DNA from: Anabas testudineus
Lineage: Eukaryota > Chordata > Actinopteri > Anabantiformes > Anabantidae
Length of the DNA: 64,000 bases
Assembly (NCBI RefSeq): GCF_900324465.2
Contig: NC_046623.1
Span: 14,413,721-14,477,720 of the forward strand
Direction of reading: 5' to 3'
Shown here: in pieces, positions 20,051-31,129 of the stretch
Numbering within the stretch: position 1 is the first letter of the stretch
How the letters are laid out: each line of letters begins with the position of its first letter
Notes under the pieces: generated by a model
Databases searched by the model: none
What the model was told of the DNA's origin: nothing
The model's input: the letters and a program-made list of their open reading frames with translations, nothing else
Position numbers and translations under genes: made by a program

Positions 20051-21291
20051 CTTATTGTGATTAAACTATTATTCTTCCAAAACAAACAACTAATTAATGT
20101 TTTTAATGATCATTTAGTGAGCCTGATTAACTCACATACCCTAAAAGATGATATGTACATGTAATATTATAAGTTCATCATACATTTACAGAACTGGAAA
20201 GAATACAAATACCAAAAATGTACTGTTATTTTGAAATTGCCACTGCTATAACCTTGACTGGTTTATTTTTTCCATTGTAAAAACTGTGAAAAGGCAGGTT
20301 TGAATTTTGGGTTATTGATTAATTTGGACCCTTCTTGTTAAAGTTTAAAGTTCAAAGAAGGTCCTGACTGATGTGGTGTCTTTGCTCTCAGGTGTCAAAG
20401 ACACACACACACTAAACAATAATGCTGGTGTATGTCTGCTCTCATGCCTCAGTGCTCATGTTTAATCTTGTTATGTTTATTCTATTCATATGTCAACATA
20501 CAGGATTTGGCATTTTGGAAATAAATTAATGTGTCCATATTATACCCCTTTTAATACAATACAGATCAAACAAAACATTTTAACATTTAGATCCTAGGTG
20601 TTATGTGATATATATGTGGTTCCATAAACTATTAGAATTTTAAGAATAATTTGGGGGTTTTATGAACATTTAGTTGGTGTTTTTCACTATTGTCTTCTGT
20701 AATTGGGTTCAAGGTGCTGCCAGATGGATGAAGCCGTAATTTATTTGACTTTTTACTCTAGCAGCCCTTCAGTGGCTTTAGTTTTAGGCTCAGCAGCTAC
20801 AGGAATGTTGTAAAAAAGTTTTTTTTTTCATAACAAGTGAAACTGTCATTTATTCTAAATTCATTAGTGAAGCCAAGTGTATATCCCTGTCTAGTGCACT
20901 ACACAGTGGAGTAGTACATGTGCAGAGTAGTAGACCATGTACAGCAGTGCATGCATTAAAATCACTAATAGTAGATGGTAGGTTGCACTGTAAACATGAA
21001 CACACTAGGTGTCAGGCTCTCATCACAATACAATTTTCTTACCTATGTCCTTCCTTGTGAACAGGTTAAAGTACAGTATATAATGCATTTTTACCCTGTA
21101 ACAAGGTACCTTGTATTTATCTCTGTAAATTTAAGTTTTGTTTCAATATAAACTAAACATGATAACAACAACATAAACAATTAAACAATACCTTAATTTC
21201 CTAAGGTATTGTTTTAACTCCTTTCCACTGTAGCATCATATTACTTTAAAATCAAACATTTAGATTTATTAGTTTATTTAAAAAGTAGAGG
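20050..21291. other. OR spacer, no gene seen
   Basis: AT-rich with no coding gene. A block around 20980-21060 (GTTGCACTGTAAAC...CTCATCACAATA...TCCTTCCTTGTGAACAG) resembles 33515-33585 and 36270-36345, so it is part of the unit duplicated along the minus array. A short CA run sits at 20401-20412. Confidence 0.5.
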
Positions 21292-22320
21292 CTAAAATAC
21301 TTTTGCTGCTTTACGCTCTAAACAAACATGCATAGTCAAAAATGCTCTCCTATGTTGGTCAATGTCAATTTTGTTTTTTCTAACCAGGGCCAAAGCTCTG
21401 GTTTTTATCTCTTTGGTTTTCAAAGAATACACAATAGGATTGACACAGGGTGGTATGCAAGAAGCCAGAGACAGACTGAGCACCCGCTGGTCTGGGTCAA
21501 TGAGCCGCAGATAAAACTCAGTAGTAAAAATTGCGATAAGAGGAATGTAATATACAGCAACAATGATCAGATGCTCAACACAAGTTGCTAAAGTTTTCAC
21601 TCGACTATCTAAAGATTTCATCCTGAACACAGTCACCAGGATGCTGACATATGACAGAAAAATAAAGATAAAAGGTCCTCCAAGAAGCAGAACAGTGAGC
21701 CAGGAGCCCACAGACCACTGCAGTGTGTAATCATTACAGGCGAGTCTAAATACAGGTGCATAGTCACAGAAATAACTGAACACACTTAGAGAACTGCAAA
21801 AAGACAGTTGAGTCATTATACCTATTGCAAAGGCACTGATTCCCAGAGAAAAACCCCAGATCAGGCTGACGATACAGGACATGCTCCGGAGAGTGTTAAT
21901 TGAGTTCTGACGCAGGGGAAAACATATAGCAATCAACCTGTCATAGGCAAGTATAGCAAGTGCATGTGACTCCAAGGTTGTAACAGCAAAGAAAACATAC
22001 ATTTGTACCAAACATAAATTAAAAGGAATAAAGTTGTCTTTCAAGAGAAATATTTTTATCATGCTGGGAATTGTAGATGTGTTTAGTATTAAGTCAATTA
22101 CTGCAAGATTGACCACAGCCAGAAACTTTGGAGTGTGTAAAGAACGATTAGATGCAATTATGTAAATCAACACAGTATTTGAGACTACTGTAACCACATA
22201 GACAAATGTTAAAAATATGAAATAGACACTGATCAATGGAAATGTCTGAAATCCGATGATATAAAAACCCGGAGGATGAATGATGACAGAGTCGTTCACA
22301 GCAGACTTGACGAAAGACAT
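21292..22320 (-). CDS. Olfactory receptor, minus-array gene 2
   Basis: An intact odorant GPCR of 342 aa, the longest of the minus array because its C-tail is extended (KNKIDIDQHRRAFLTMHVCLERKAAKVF). Hallmarks are an N-terminal NDS sequon, LHTPKF, LAYDRLIAICFP, FSYFCDYAPVFRLAC, VKTLATCVEHL and NPIVYSLKTKEIKTRAL. TM1 carries VVSNTVLIYI. ATG at 22320 aligned with sisters. Confidence 0.95.
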   Translation of the reverse strand: MSFVKSAVNDSVIIHPPGFYIIGFQTFPLISVYFIFLTFVYVVTVVSNTVLIYIIASNRSLHTPKFLAVVNLAVIDLILNTSTIPSMIKIFLLKDNFIPFNLCLVQMYVFFAVTTLESHALAILAYDRLIAICFPLRQNSINTLRSMSCIVSLIWGFSLGISAFAIGIMTQLSFCSSLSVFSYFCDYAPVFRLACNDYTLQWSVGSWLTVLLLGGPFIFIFLSYVSILVTVFRMKSLDSRVKTLATCVEHLIIVAVYYIPLIAIFTTEFYLRLIDPDQRVLSLSLASCIPPCVNPIVYSLKTKEIKTRALALVRKNKIDIDQHRRAFLTMHVCLERKAAKVF

Positions 22321-22329
22321 AGTTGGACT

Positions 22330-22700
22330 CCACAGGCTGCTTGTTGCAATTTCTCAAGTCCGGTAAACATTAAATCATATCATATTTGACACATAGACCT
22401 CTAAAGACTGAATACGTGCTGCATTTATGCTATTACAATGACCACATTCACACCATTTTATAATATTACGAAATGTGTAAATCTGCTAAAGTAAGTAAAT
22501 TAAGCTTACATGATTATCTGATCAGACCTTGCTGACTCCAAAAGCAGCATGAAAATGGCTGCATGTCTGACTATTAAATAGTGGGAGATATACTTTTGTC
22601 ATTGATCTCCAGAGATAAACCTTCCTACTAATACTGAGAAAGTCAAGACCTTTTAATTACTTTAATTTGATCCACAGAGAAAAGTAGTTTATTTTGATTA
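22330..22700 (-). promoter_or_regulatory. Promoter and leader exon of minus-array gene 2
   Basis: A TATA-like GTATATC lies at 22587-22593 and the leader donor (ATAATCAT|GTAAGC) at 22509. The position where the sisters have an acceptor TCAG reads CCGG, so the acceptor has been lost there; the next AG lies about six nt further on. The ATCTCCAGAGATAAAC block and a TTAATTACTTTAATTTGATCC block flank the TATA box as in the sisters. Confidence 0.55.
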
Positions 22701-23362
22701 AACTTATTATTCATCTAAAACAACCATTTAGATTTTACTTTTTAGTTTGTGACAACAAATGTGTGCAGTTTAATCCTTGGTAGAAGTATTAGGCAAATAT
22801 TAAATAAGTTAAGTCTAACTAACTGATTCAATTTAAAAATTTACAGTACTCACAATAACTGCATTGCACTATTAGGAAATTGTGTTATGATCTGTGAACC
22901 TCTTAAGTTTGTGTTGAGTCTTTATCTCTCTGTAATGAATGAATTGAATGGTATCGTGTTCCCTCATGACTACAGCTTTATCAAATTTAATTTACTTAGT
23001 CTCAGTCTAGTTGCATTTCCAGCTGTGTCTATAATCTTTATCTCACTGTAATGATTGAGTTTAATTACATCTTAAAGTGTCTATCTACAGCCATGATTTA
23101 TTTAAAGTCAAACACTGACAGACAAAAGAGCAGTTTTGATTTCTGAGGATAAATTACTGATTTGCACATTTTATTATTTTATTGTTTTGGGCTTTTTGGT
23201 CACATGAAACTTACAGGAATCAAGTTAAATTATTAAATATGTTGTAATTTTGTTGTTTATTTACATGTAAATTTACTTTGCCACACATTGATGAGACACT
23301 ATTTCAGAGACTTACCACACATTTTGAACATTTTGAGAATAATTAGATTTTCTTGCAAAGTG

Positions 23363-23540
23363 TTCCCTGAGGAGGCATTTATCATTAGACACACCACCAA
23401 CTAAATGCTTCTAATGAGCCCAAGTTGTGAAGCATCACCAGAGAAATTTAGTTAATTACTTCATCTTTAACAAATAAACATTGTACAGTTTGAACTTCAG
23501 AATTAATCTCAGGTGTGAATATTAAGAATATTAATAACAA
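23363..23540 (-). promoter_or_regulatory. Candidate distal OR element, copy A
   Basis: An Ebf/Olf-like TTCCCTGAGGA (23363-23373), then CATCACCAGAG (23433-23443), then AATTAATCTC (23501-23510). The same blocks recur upstream of other minus-array receptors at a spacing of 66-70 bp. This copy lies about 1 kb upstream of the gene starting at 22320. Confidence 0.5.
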
Positions 23541-23747
23541 CAGTTACAAACCTGAGGGAAATAGTGATTGTTCAGTACTGTTTCTGTGAGTCTTTACACT
23601 TTTTCAGTTACACTTAGTTTCCACAGACAGCAAAGGTTTTAATTTTATTATTATTCTTTATTTGTAATATTTTGCTCATCTATTGATGACAGGTGTTAAA
23701 TGAAACTATTCTGGAGGATAAATCTGTTATTTCCAAACAACTTTCCT

Positions 23748-23820
23748 CAGACTGATGAAGCTACTTGGATGAGTAGTGAAACACTTCGACCTAAGAAGAA
23801 GGAAGTCCAGTTGCCATGAG
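23748..23820 (+). repeat. Widespread teleost repeat fragment (Penelope-like tail?)
   Basis: CAGACTGATGAAGCTACTTG, then GATGAGTAGTGAAACACTTC and GAAGTCCAGTTGCC. This matches a motif seen very often in fish repeats (GAAGCCTCTTGGATGAG...AAGTCCAGTTGCC). I associate it with Penelope-like elements, from memory only. Confidence 0.45.
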
Positions 23821-24851
23821 TTATGAGTCAATTCTGCAGCATAACATCACATCTGATCGCTTTTAACAAAGCTAAACGTAACTGTAATCAATCTCAACTC
23901 TGCTCTCATTCAATTCATGTCAAAAACACGGCTTTCACACAGATAGTAGGGCAAACACCTCTTGCCTCTGACACTCAACCTGATGGTAGCTTTCATGTAC
24001 GCTGGCTTGGTAAATTTCCCACAGCACAGCGAGGGGGAATATTGGCACAGTAAAACCACCTTGAAGAGGCAGTGCAAAATGGGCTAGCGTGGACCCTTTA
24101 GTGAAGAATGTAAATTGTGTAAATAAGCTAACATTCAAGAAGAGGAACATAATAATAACAATTATCATTATTAGAAAGTTTGTTATTATATGTTCTAATC
24201 TAAATGTATTATTTAGAATTGAAGTACTGTGTATGAGTCATTTGTGACATGAAAAGGAATGAATTAGGAATAATTAATGCAGGGAAATAAACATTTATGC
24301 TGTCTCCCACATTTTTAAGTACAGTGCAGAAATACAGGCAGGCCACCTGGGAGCCTCGTACCAGCAGGCAACATTGCACACAGGTCTGCTTCATATTCAT
24401 CCATCCCTTTACTCAAAGCATTTCTGCACCCAGTGTCATTGTCAAGACAAAAAGGCCCATCAACAATTGTCTCCAATGACTGATTATGTTCAGAGTGCAT
24501 CATTCATTTTTACATCAATGGCATTTTTATTCATTGTTAATGTTGAGGGGGTGTTTTCCTGTTTTGTACTGAGCTGTTCAGACCCAGGCAGAGCTGTTTG
24601 CTGTGTTGATCGACTGTGAGAATGCACCAGGCAGTTAGACTATATGGTGAACTAATATAAAGAGATGGCAACTGCTTGTTCACAACTACAAAAAATCTAA
24701 ACTGTGAGTTCTTTAATGTAAAGTATCGGTCATCAGACAGCCCCCACAGCTATAAAAATGGTAGACCGACAGCTGTCATAAGAAACAGACGTCATGGTTG
24801 ATGACAGTGATCTTTTCTTTGCATCGCCCGAAGCATCTTGAACAGGACAGA

Positions 24852-25805
24852 CTACGTAGGTTTTCTTACAAGTGCCAGGGCTCTGGTTTTGATCTCTTTG
24901 GTTTTTAAAGAATACACAATAGGATTGACACAGGGTGGTATGCAAGAGGCCAGAGACAGACTGAGCACCCGCTGGTCTGGATCAATGAGCCGCAGATAAA
25001 ACCCCACAGTAAAAATGGTAATAAGAGGAATGTAAAATACAGCAACAAGAATCAGATGCTCAACACAAGTTGCCAAAGCTTTCACTCGACTATCTAAAGA
25101 TTTCATCCTGAACACAGTCACCAGGATGCTGACATATGACAGAAAAATAAAAGTAAAGGGTCCTCCAAGAAGCAGGAAAGTAAGAAATGTTGCCATGGCC
25201 CACTGCAGTGTGTTATCATTACAGGCGAGTCTGAATACAGGTGCATAGTCACAGAAATAACTGAACACATTGAGAGAACCGCAAAAAGACAGTCGAGTCA
25301 TTATACCTATTGCAAACGCGTTTATGCCCAAACCAAAACATGAAGTCAAGCCGACAATGCAAGACATGCTCCAGAGAGTGTTGATTGAGTTCTGACGTAG
25401 GGGAAAACATATAGCAATCAACCTGTCATAGGCAAGTATAGCAAGTGCAAATGACTCCAAACTCACAAAAGAATAGTAAACATACATTTGTACAAAACAT
25501 AAGTTGAATGGAACAAAGTTGTCTTTAAAGAGGAATATTTTTATCATACCTGGAATAATAGATGTGCTTAGTATTACGTCACTTACTGCAAGATTTGCCA
25601 CAGCCAAAAATTTTGGAGTGTGTAAAGAATGATTAAATGCAATTACGCAAATCACCAAACTATTGAACAGCAGTGTAACCACATAGACAAACGCTAGAAA
25701 TATGAAGTAGACAGTGATGAATGGAAATGTCTGAAATCCGATGATATAAAAACCTGGAGGATGAATGAGGACAGAGTCGTTCAGAACAGACCTGATTAAA
25801 GACAT
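24852..25805 (-). CDS. Olfactory receptor, minus-array gene 3
   Basis: An intact 317-aa odorant GPCR. The frame stays open to 25850, but the upstream codon there is TTG and the first ATG aligned with sisters (MSLIRSVLNDS) is at 25805. Motifs are the NDS sequon, LHTPKF, LAYDRLIAICFP, FSYFCDYAPVFRLAC, KALATCVEHL and NPIVYSLKTKEIKTRAL. Its last third (from AVFYIPLITIF) is nearly identical to the next gene upstream (27267-28229), which suggests gene conversion. Confidence 0.95.
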   Translation of the reverse strand: MSLIRSVLNDSVLIHPPGFYIIGFQTFPFITVYFIFLAFVYVVTLLFNSLVICVIAFNHSLHTPKFLAVANLAVSDVILSTSIIPGMIKIFLFKDNFVPFNLCFVQMYVYYSFVSLESFALAILAYDRLIAICFPLRQNSINTLWSMSCIVGLTSCFGLGINAFAIGIMTRLSFCGSLNVFSYFCDYAPVFRLACNDNTLQWAMATFLTFLLLGGPFTFIFLSYVSILVTVFRMKSLDSRVKALATCVEHLILVAVFYIPLITIFTVGFYLRLIDPDQRVLSLSLASCIPPCVNPIVYSLKTKEIKTRALALVRKPT

Positions 25806-25859
25806 AATTGGCCTACACAGGCTGCTTGCTGGAGGACAGCGTCTGTGCAAAAGCTCTCA

Positions 25860-26180
25860 AGTCTGACAAAGACGAAAATCACACTATAAGGTACACATTA
25901 CCTCTTGAAGCTGTATATGTATAGCATTTATGCCATTAAAGCTATTACGCAGGACATTGTATCACACTTTGTATTAAGATCAAATGTGTTAACTTGTCAA
26001 AGTCAGTAAATTAAGCTTACATGATTATCCGGATAAAACCTACATAGTCCAAAAGCAGCATGACTCTTAGACACTGGGAGATATACTTTCATGATTGATC
26101 TCAAGAGATAATCCTTTCTACTGATACACAGAATGTCTCTTAGTGATTTTAATTTGATCCGTGGAGAGCAGGGTTGTAGC
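25860..26180 (-). promoter_or_regulatory. Promoter, leader exon and leader intron of minus-array gene 3
   Basis: A TATA-like GTATAT is at 26080-26086, the leader donor GTAAGC at 26020 and a strong polypyrimidine acceptor (TTTTCGTCTTTGTCAG) at 25863, giving an intron of about 158 nt. The ATCTCAAGAGATAATCC block lies upstream of the TATA box. Confidence 0.65.
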
Positions 26181-26393
26181 TTATTGTGTGATTCTACTTC
26201 CAAAACAAACATCTAATTACTGTTGGTAATGACACTTTAATGATCTTAATTAGCTCAGCACATATTAGTTAATTTAGTCATGTAGCTGTAAATAAATGTA
26301 CATTTCCAACACGTTCATGCGACAGAGAATAAAACTTTCAGAGCTTAGCAAACATTTTCAGAACTTCAGGAATAAAGATTTTCATGCACAGTG

Positions 26394-26540
26394 TTCCCTG
26401 AGGATACATTTACCATTAAGCCCAGTTTGTGATGCGATTGGAGAATTTGGGCAAATTACCTTGTGTCTAACATATAAACCTAATTAATATGATTAAAACC
26501 TCAGATTAACTGACCTTAGTTACACCCTTAAATAAAAACA
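26394..26540 (-). promoter_or_regulatory. Candidate distal OR element, copy B
   Basis: The same Ebf/Olf-like TTCCCTGAGGA (26394-26404) as copy A, then a degraded middle block and CTAATTAATATGATT from about 26480. It lies about 0.6 kb upstream of the gene starting at 25805. Confidence 0.45.
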
Positions 26541-27266
26541 ATGACAAACTGAGGGAAAGTTTGAAGCATTGTTTCTGTGAAGCCTTATTTTATTTCTAGG
26601 TGCATTGATTTTCCAAATTTTTCCTCTTAATTTGTCATATATTTCAACACATACAGGTGACTGATATTTTATCATGCATTGCTTTCTGCAGGCATTCCTT
26701 ACTGACAACACCCCCCTATAAAGATGACTTGTGTGTTGACCCTGACACATTACCAAGTGTTGTCCATTTTTATGGTGTTCCCAAACTTCTGTCTCAGTAT
26801 GCCTGTGATAAGTAGTTAGGCTGACGTAGTGATCTTGTATTATATTGTATAACTACTACACACTAACAAAAAAAAACTCAGTTTAAATAGACATACATGA
26901 AACACGGCAGTAATCCTATGTACATAGTAAGCATACACAGCCAGTACTTATAAATAACATGAAATAACATTAAAGTTTCTGTCATTTTTCTTGACCATAA
27001 CATCTATGCATAGGATGAAAATTTGTTTTTTCAAGAAACCATAATTTAAAATTCATAACCAGGAGTTTGTCATAAAATGTATTATATAGTTTTGTGGAGA
27101 ACATATTTAAGAAGAGAAATAAAGTGTAAATAGGGATATTAACTCTACTGTACCGAAATAAACATGCAGCTAACAAATCAAAATAACCATCAGTGAGCTT
27201 AGAAAAAATTTATAAAATAAATGAGATCAAAACTCCAAGATATTCACTAATGTTGGTCTGTATAAT
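26541..27266. other. OR spacer, no gene seen
   Basis: AT-rich, with no recognisable coding or mobile sequence. Confidence 0.45.
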
Positions 27267-28229
27267 TTATCTGTGCCTGTACGTTTTTCTAACTAGTGCC
27301 AGGGCTCTGGTTTTGATCTCTTTGGTTTTTAAAGAATACACAATAGGATTGACACAGGGTGGTATGCAAGAGGCCAGAGACAGACTGAGCACCCGCTGGT
27401 CTGGATCAATGAGCCGCAGATAAAACCCCACAGTAAAAATAGTAATAAGAGGAATGTAAAATACAGCAACAAGAATCAGATGCTCAACAGAAGTGGCCAA
27501 AGCTTTCACTCGACTGTCTAAAGATTTCATTTTGAACACAGTCACCAGGATGCTGACGTAAGAAAGAAAAATTAAAATTAGGGGTCCTCCAAGAATCAGG
27601 ACACTAAGTGAAGAGCCCACAGACCACTGCAGTGTGTTATCATTACAGGCGAGTCTAAATACAGGTGCATAGTCACAGAAATAACTGAACACATTGAGAG
27701 AACCACAAAAAGACAGTTGAGTCATTATACCTATTGCAAACGCACTGATACCCAGACAAAAACACCAGGTCAGGCCGACAATACAAGACATGCTCCGGAG
27801 AGTGTTGATTGAGTTCTGACGCAGGGGAAAACATATAGCAATCAACCTATCATAGGCAAGAATAGCAAGTGCAAATGATTCTAAATCCATAAAAGTATAG
27901 TAAACATACATTTGTACCAAACATAAGTTGAATGGAACAAAGTTGTCTTTAAAGAGGAATATTTTTATCATGCCTGGAATAATAGATGTGCTTAGGGTTA
28001 CATCAATCACTGCGAGATTTGTCACAGCGAAAAATTTAGGAGTGTGTAAAGAACGATTAGATGCAATTATGTAAATCACCAAACTATTGAACAGCAGTGT
28101 AACCACATAGACAAACAGTAGAAATATATAATAGACACTGATGAATGGAAATGTCTGAAATCCGATGATATAAAAACCTGGAGGATGAATGATGACAGAG
28201 TCGTTCAGAACAGTTCTAAGAAAAGACAT
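27267..28229 (-). CDS. Olfactory receptor, minus-array gene 4
   Basis: An intact 320-aa odorant GPCR. The open frame extends nine codons further to a GTG at 28256, but the conserved start MSFLRTVLNDS is at 28229. Motifs are the NDS sequon, LHTPKF, LAYDRLIAICFP, FSYFCDYAPVFRLAC and NPIVYSLKTKEIKTRAL. One variant stands out: KALATSVEHL, where the subfamily has KALATCVEHL, so the TM6-proximal cysteine is lost. The C-terminal third is shared with gene 3. Confidence 0.95.
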   Translation of the reverse strand: MSFLRTVLNDSVIIHPPGFYIIGFQTFPFISVYYIFLLFVYVVTLLFNSLVIYIIASNRSLHTPKFFAVTNLAVIDVTLSTSIIPGMIKIFLFKDNFVPFNLCLVQMYVYYTFMDLESFALAILAYDRLIAICFPLRQNSINTLRSMSCIVGLTWCFCLGISAFAIGIMTQLSFCGSLNVFSYFCDYAPVFRLACNDNTLQWSVGSSLSVLILGGPLILIFLSYVSILVTVFKMKSLDSRVKALATSVEHLILVAVFYIPLITIFTVGFYLRLIDPDQRVLSLSLASCIPPCVNPIVYSLKTKEIKTRALALVRKTYRHR

Positions 28230-28724
28230 GATTGAAAAATGTAAAAAATATCTCACGTCAGATAAAGAAAAAAATAATTTAACATTATATACATGGATCT
28301 TAAGTGTTGTCTATATACTGTATTTATGCAATTAAAATGACAGGATTCAAACAACTGTGTTTACAAGAAAATTGTCAGTAGGTTAAAATGTGCAGATTTG
28401 CTAAAAGTCAGTAAATTAAGTTTACACAATTGTCTGGTTTAAAGGTGCTGACTTCAAACACACCATGCAAATGGTGATGTCTGACTCTTACTGGGAAATA
28501 TACATGTCTTATTGATCTCCAGAGGTAACCTCTGAAGTCAAAGTTTTTTTAATGACTTAACTTTAATCCATAGAGAGCGGAGGTGTAGCTTATTATGCAC
28601 TGAAAAGCTTCTCTTTGTTTTCTTCAATGATTTTGCTCAACACAGCAATCTCATAGCAATAATAATATACAAGGAGATGATTATGTATGGCATCATAAGG
28701 GCATAGTTCACCTTGGCTGCCATG
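28230..28724 (-). promoter_or_regulatory. Promoter/leader of minus-array gene 4 plus shared spacer
   Basis: A TATA-like block (GAAATATACATG at 28495-28506) and a donor GTAAAC at 28425. The usual acceptor TCAG reads TCTG (about 28258-28261), so splicing may use another AG or not occur. 28500-28720 (CCAGAGGTAACCTCTGAAGT, GCACTGAAAAGC, CTCAACACAGCAATCTCATA) is repeated at 32930-33155 and 35690-35910. Confidence 0.5.
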
Positions 28725-29199
28725 AGCCAAATACTAGGGCTCTGGTTTGGATCTCTTTTGTTTTCAAAGAATACACAATAGGATTGACAAAGCGTGGTAT
28801 GAAAGAGGCTAGAGAGAGACTGAGCACCCAGTGCTCTGGGTCAATGTGCCACAGATAAAACTCAACATTAAAAGTAGTAATAAAAGGAATGTAATATGCA
28901 GCAACACCCATCAGAAGGTCAATTCAAGTGGTCAAAGCTTTCACTCAATTAATGGAAAGAATCAAGACCCAAAGTGAAGATCTCACAGACCAGAGCAGTG
29001 TGGAGTCATTACAGGCGAGTATAAACACAGGTAAATAGGTGTGTCATTATACCTATTACAAACATGTTGACTCCATGAGCAAGACATGAGGTCAAGCCGA
29101 CAATACAAGAAATACTCTGGAGAGTGTCGATTGAGTTCTGATGCAGGGGAAAACATATAGCAATCAACCTGTCATAGGCAAGTATAGCAAGTCCACATA
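28725..29199 (-). pseudogene. OR pseudogene truncated by a LINE
   Basis: Read on the minus strand this is the C-terminal two-thirds of a minus-array receptor. It keeps LIAICFP, a broken TM4-ECL2 region, YIPFITTFNVEFYLWHIDPEH, NPIVYSLKTKEI and then a run of unrelated residues (SWQPR) at the tail. There are several internal deletions, including ICL3 and most of TM5. Its 5' part stops sharply at about 29199, just upstream of the DRY region, where LINE sequence begins. A matching orphan promoter survives on the far side of the LINE at 30640-30830. Confidence 0.9.
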
Positions 29200-30600
29200 A
29201 AAGTTAGCTATGGAGCTCCACAGGGTTCTGTGCTTGGACCAATTCTTTTTACTCTATATATGTCCCCTTTAGGCAATATTATTAAGAAACACTAACAAAT
29301 ACCCCGCTATACTTATTTATGAAACTAAATTTAACAAACTTTAAGCATGCTTAAAAGACATAAAGGCCTGGATGTCCTCTAATTTCCTTATGCTAAATTT
29401 AAACAAGATAGAGGCTGTTTTGTTAAGTCCTCTAATCACATTCTTATCCTAGATAACTTAGTATTTACCTCAAGTAATACTGTAAGAAATCTTTTCTTTG
29501 ACCAGGATATCATCTTTACTTCGTACGCAAAAGAAATCTCTACAACTGCCTTTTCCACCTGAGAAATTTTGCTAAAATAAGGCACATCCTGTCACAAATT
29601 GGTGCTGAAAAACTGGTCTATGCATTTGTTACTTCCAGATTGGACTATTGTAATTCATTATTAATAGTTTGTCCCAATAACTCATTAAAAAGCCTCCAGT
29701 TAATCCAAAATGTTGCAGCCAGAGTTCTGACTGGAAATGGCAAAAGAGAGATTATATTTCTCCTACGTTAGCTTATCTCAATTGGCTCCCTGTAAAATCC
29801 AGAAGACCTAAAGTTAAAGTTAAAGACCTCTTAGTTCCTTATTTTCCCCAGTAGAACATATTGTTCTCAGAGCATTCTGCAGCATTACTTGTGGTTCCCA
29901 GTGTTTTCAAATGTAGAATGGGAGACAAAGCCTTTAGCTATTAAGCACCTATCCTGTGAAACCAGCTCCCAGTTCTGGTTCAGGAGGCAGACACCCTGTT
30001 TACATTTAAGATTAGACTTCAAACTTTCCATTTTATAAAGCTTATAGTTAGAGATGGATCAGATGTATCTGAACCATTTCTTAGTTATGCTGCTATAGTT
30101 TAGTCTACTGAGGGACCTCAACTGATTCACTGAGCTCCTCTCCTCTATCCTCTTGCCTCTTTCCATTCAAATATTATCATTTCATGTCATTAACTTTGTA
30201 TCTTTTCTCTCTGGTAGTTGTGCTTCCTTGTCTCTGTCTCTTTAATTTTCTGCTGGTATCCTCGGCCTGCAGCTGTGTATCTCAAGAATCCAGTTGACCT
30301 GCTCAATGTTTTTGCTGCTTGTTATTGTTTTTGTTGCCTGCTGTTCTTTTCCCTCTCCTCTTTCCACTCAACCCAACCGGTCGAGGCAGATGGCCGCCCA
30401 CCCTGGTTGTGCTGGAGGTTTCTTCCTCTAAAGGGAGTTTTTTCTTTCTACTGTTGCCTAAAGCTTGCTCAGACGGAATTGTTGGGTTTTCTATGTAATT
30501 TTCTGCACAAATATAGTCTGTAAGGCCTTGCACTGTAAAGTGCCTTGAGATAACCTCTGTTGTGATTTTGCACTATACAAATAAAATTAAATAGAATTTA
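29200..30600 (+). mobile_element. LINE fragment inserted into an OR gene
   Basis: The plus strand begins with [20 protein letters not shown] (reverse transcriptase box after the active-site region). It continues with NTVRNLFFDQDI, FHLRNFAKIRHILSQIGAEK, FVTSRLDYCNSL, SLQLIQNVAARVLTG and LNWLPVKSR-like pieces spread over frames. It ends in the common fish LINE tail (AAGTGCCTTGAGATAACCTC, TTGTGATTTTGCACTATACA, AATAAAATTAAAT). The frames are broken, so it is inactive. It is 5'-truncated, as is usual for LINE insertions. The tail matches the short relic at 50136-50225. Confidence 0.85.
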
Positions 30601-30639
30601 ATTGAATTAATATCAATTAAATTGAATTGAATGTAGATT

Positions 30640-30830
30640 TGTTAAAACCAATTAATTAAGCTTACATGATTATCTGATTGAAAAGCTTTTCTGACTCATA
30701 GATAGTGGAACATATATTTTTTTCTTTGGTCTCAAGAAACAAACTTTCTTAATAATACTGAGAAATTCAAAACCTTTTACTGGCTTCAAATTAACCCACG
30801 GAGAGGAAATTTGATTAAATATATTTTTTC
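30640..30830 (-). promoter_or_regulatory. Orphan minus-array promoter/leader beyond the LINE
   Basis: AATTAAGCTTACATGATTAT (leader donor GTAAGC at 30665-30660), TCTGACTC, a TATA-like ATATATG at about 30710-30716, then a degraded ATCTCAAGA-type block and the CTGAGAAATTCAAAACCTTT block. These are the minus-array promoter features, with no intact receptor downstream. It belonged to the pseudogene at 28725-29199 before the LINE insertion. Confidence 0.65.
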
Positions 30831-31129
30831 GCCTGAAACAAACAATTGTTTTATAAGTTTGATCATCATATAACTCACTTCAAAACTTTATATTATATAA
30901 ACTTTATATATATTAGACATGAGGAACTTTTACATAGATTTACAAGAACTCAAGAACCGTTTTATTGTCAGTATCAACAATGGTTGAATTGTAGCATTAG
31001 AAAATTGCAAAATAGTATATCAACTAATTACATCTATGTTTGTGTCTCGTTCTCTCTATCTCTATCTAAAGCTAACGGAAGTAATTTTCAAAGTCAGACA
31101 CAGTTGGTCATTTAAACTTTTGTGCCCGG

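Larger units (their letters stand above)
22701..24851. other. OR spacer with repeats and regulatory block
   Basis: No coding gene. It holds a candidate distal element (23363-23540) and a repeat fragment (23748-23820), listed separately. 23821-24851 has only short overlapping frames on both strands with no recognisable family. Confidence 0.5.

Noticed and set aside
21328-21591. Plus-strand frames (for example also 31682-31894 and 39789-40046) antisense to the ends of minus-array ORs
   Set aside because: Shadows of the conserved TM6-TM7 coding sequence, not separate genes.
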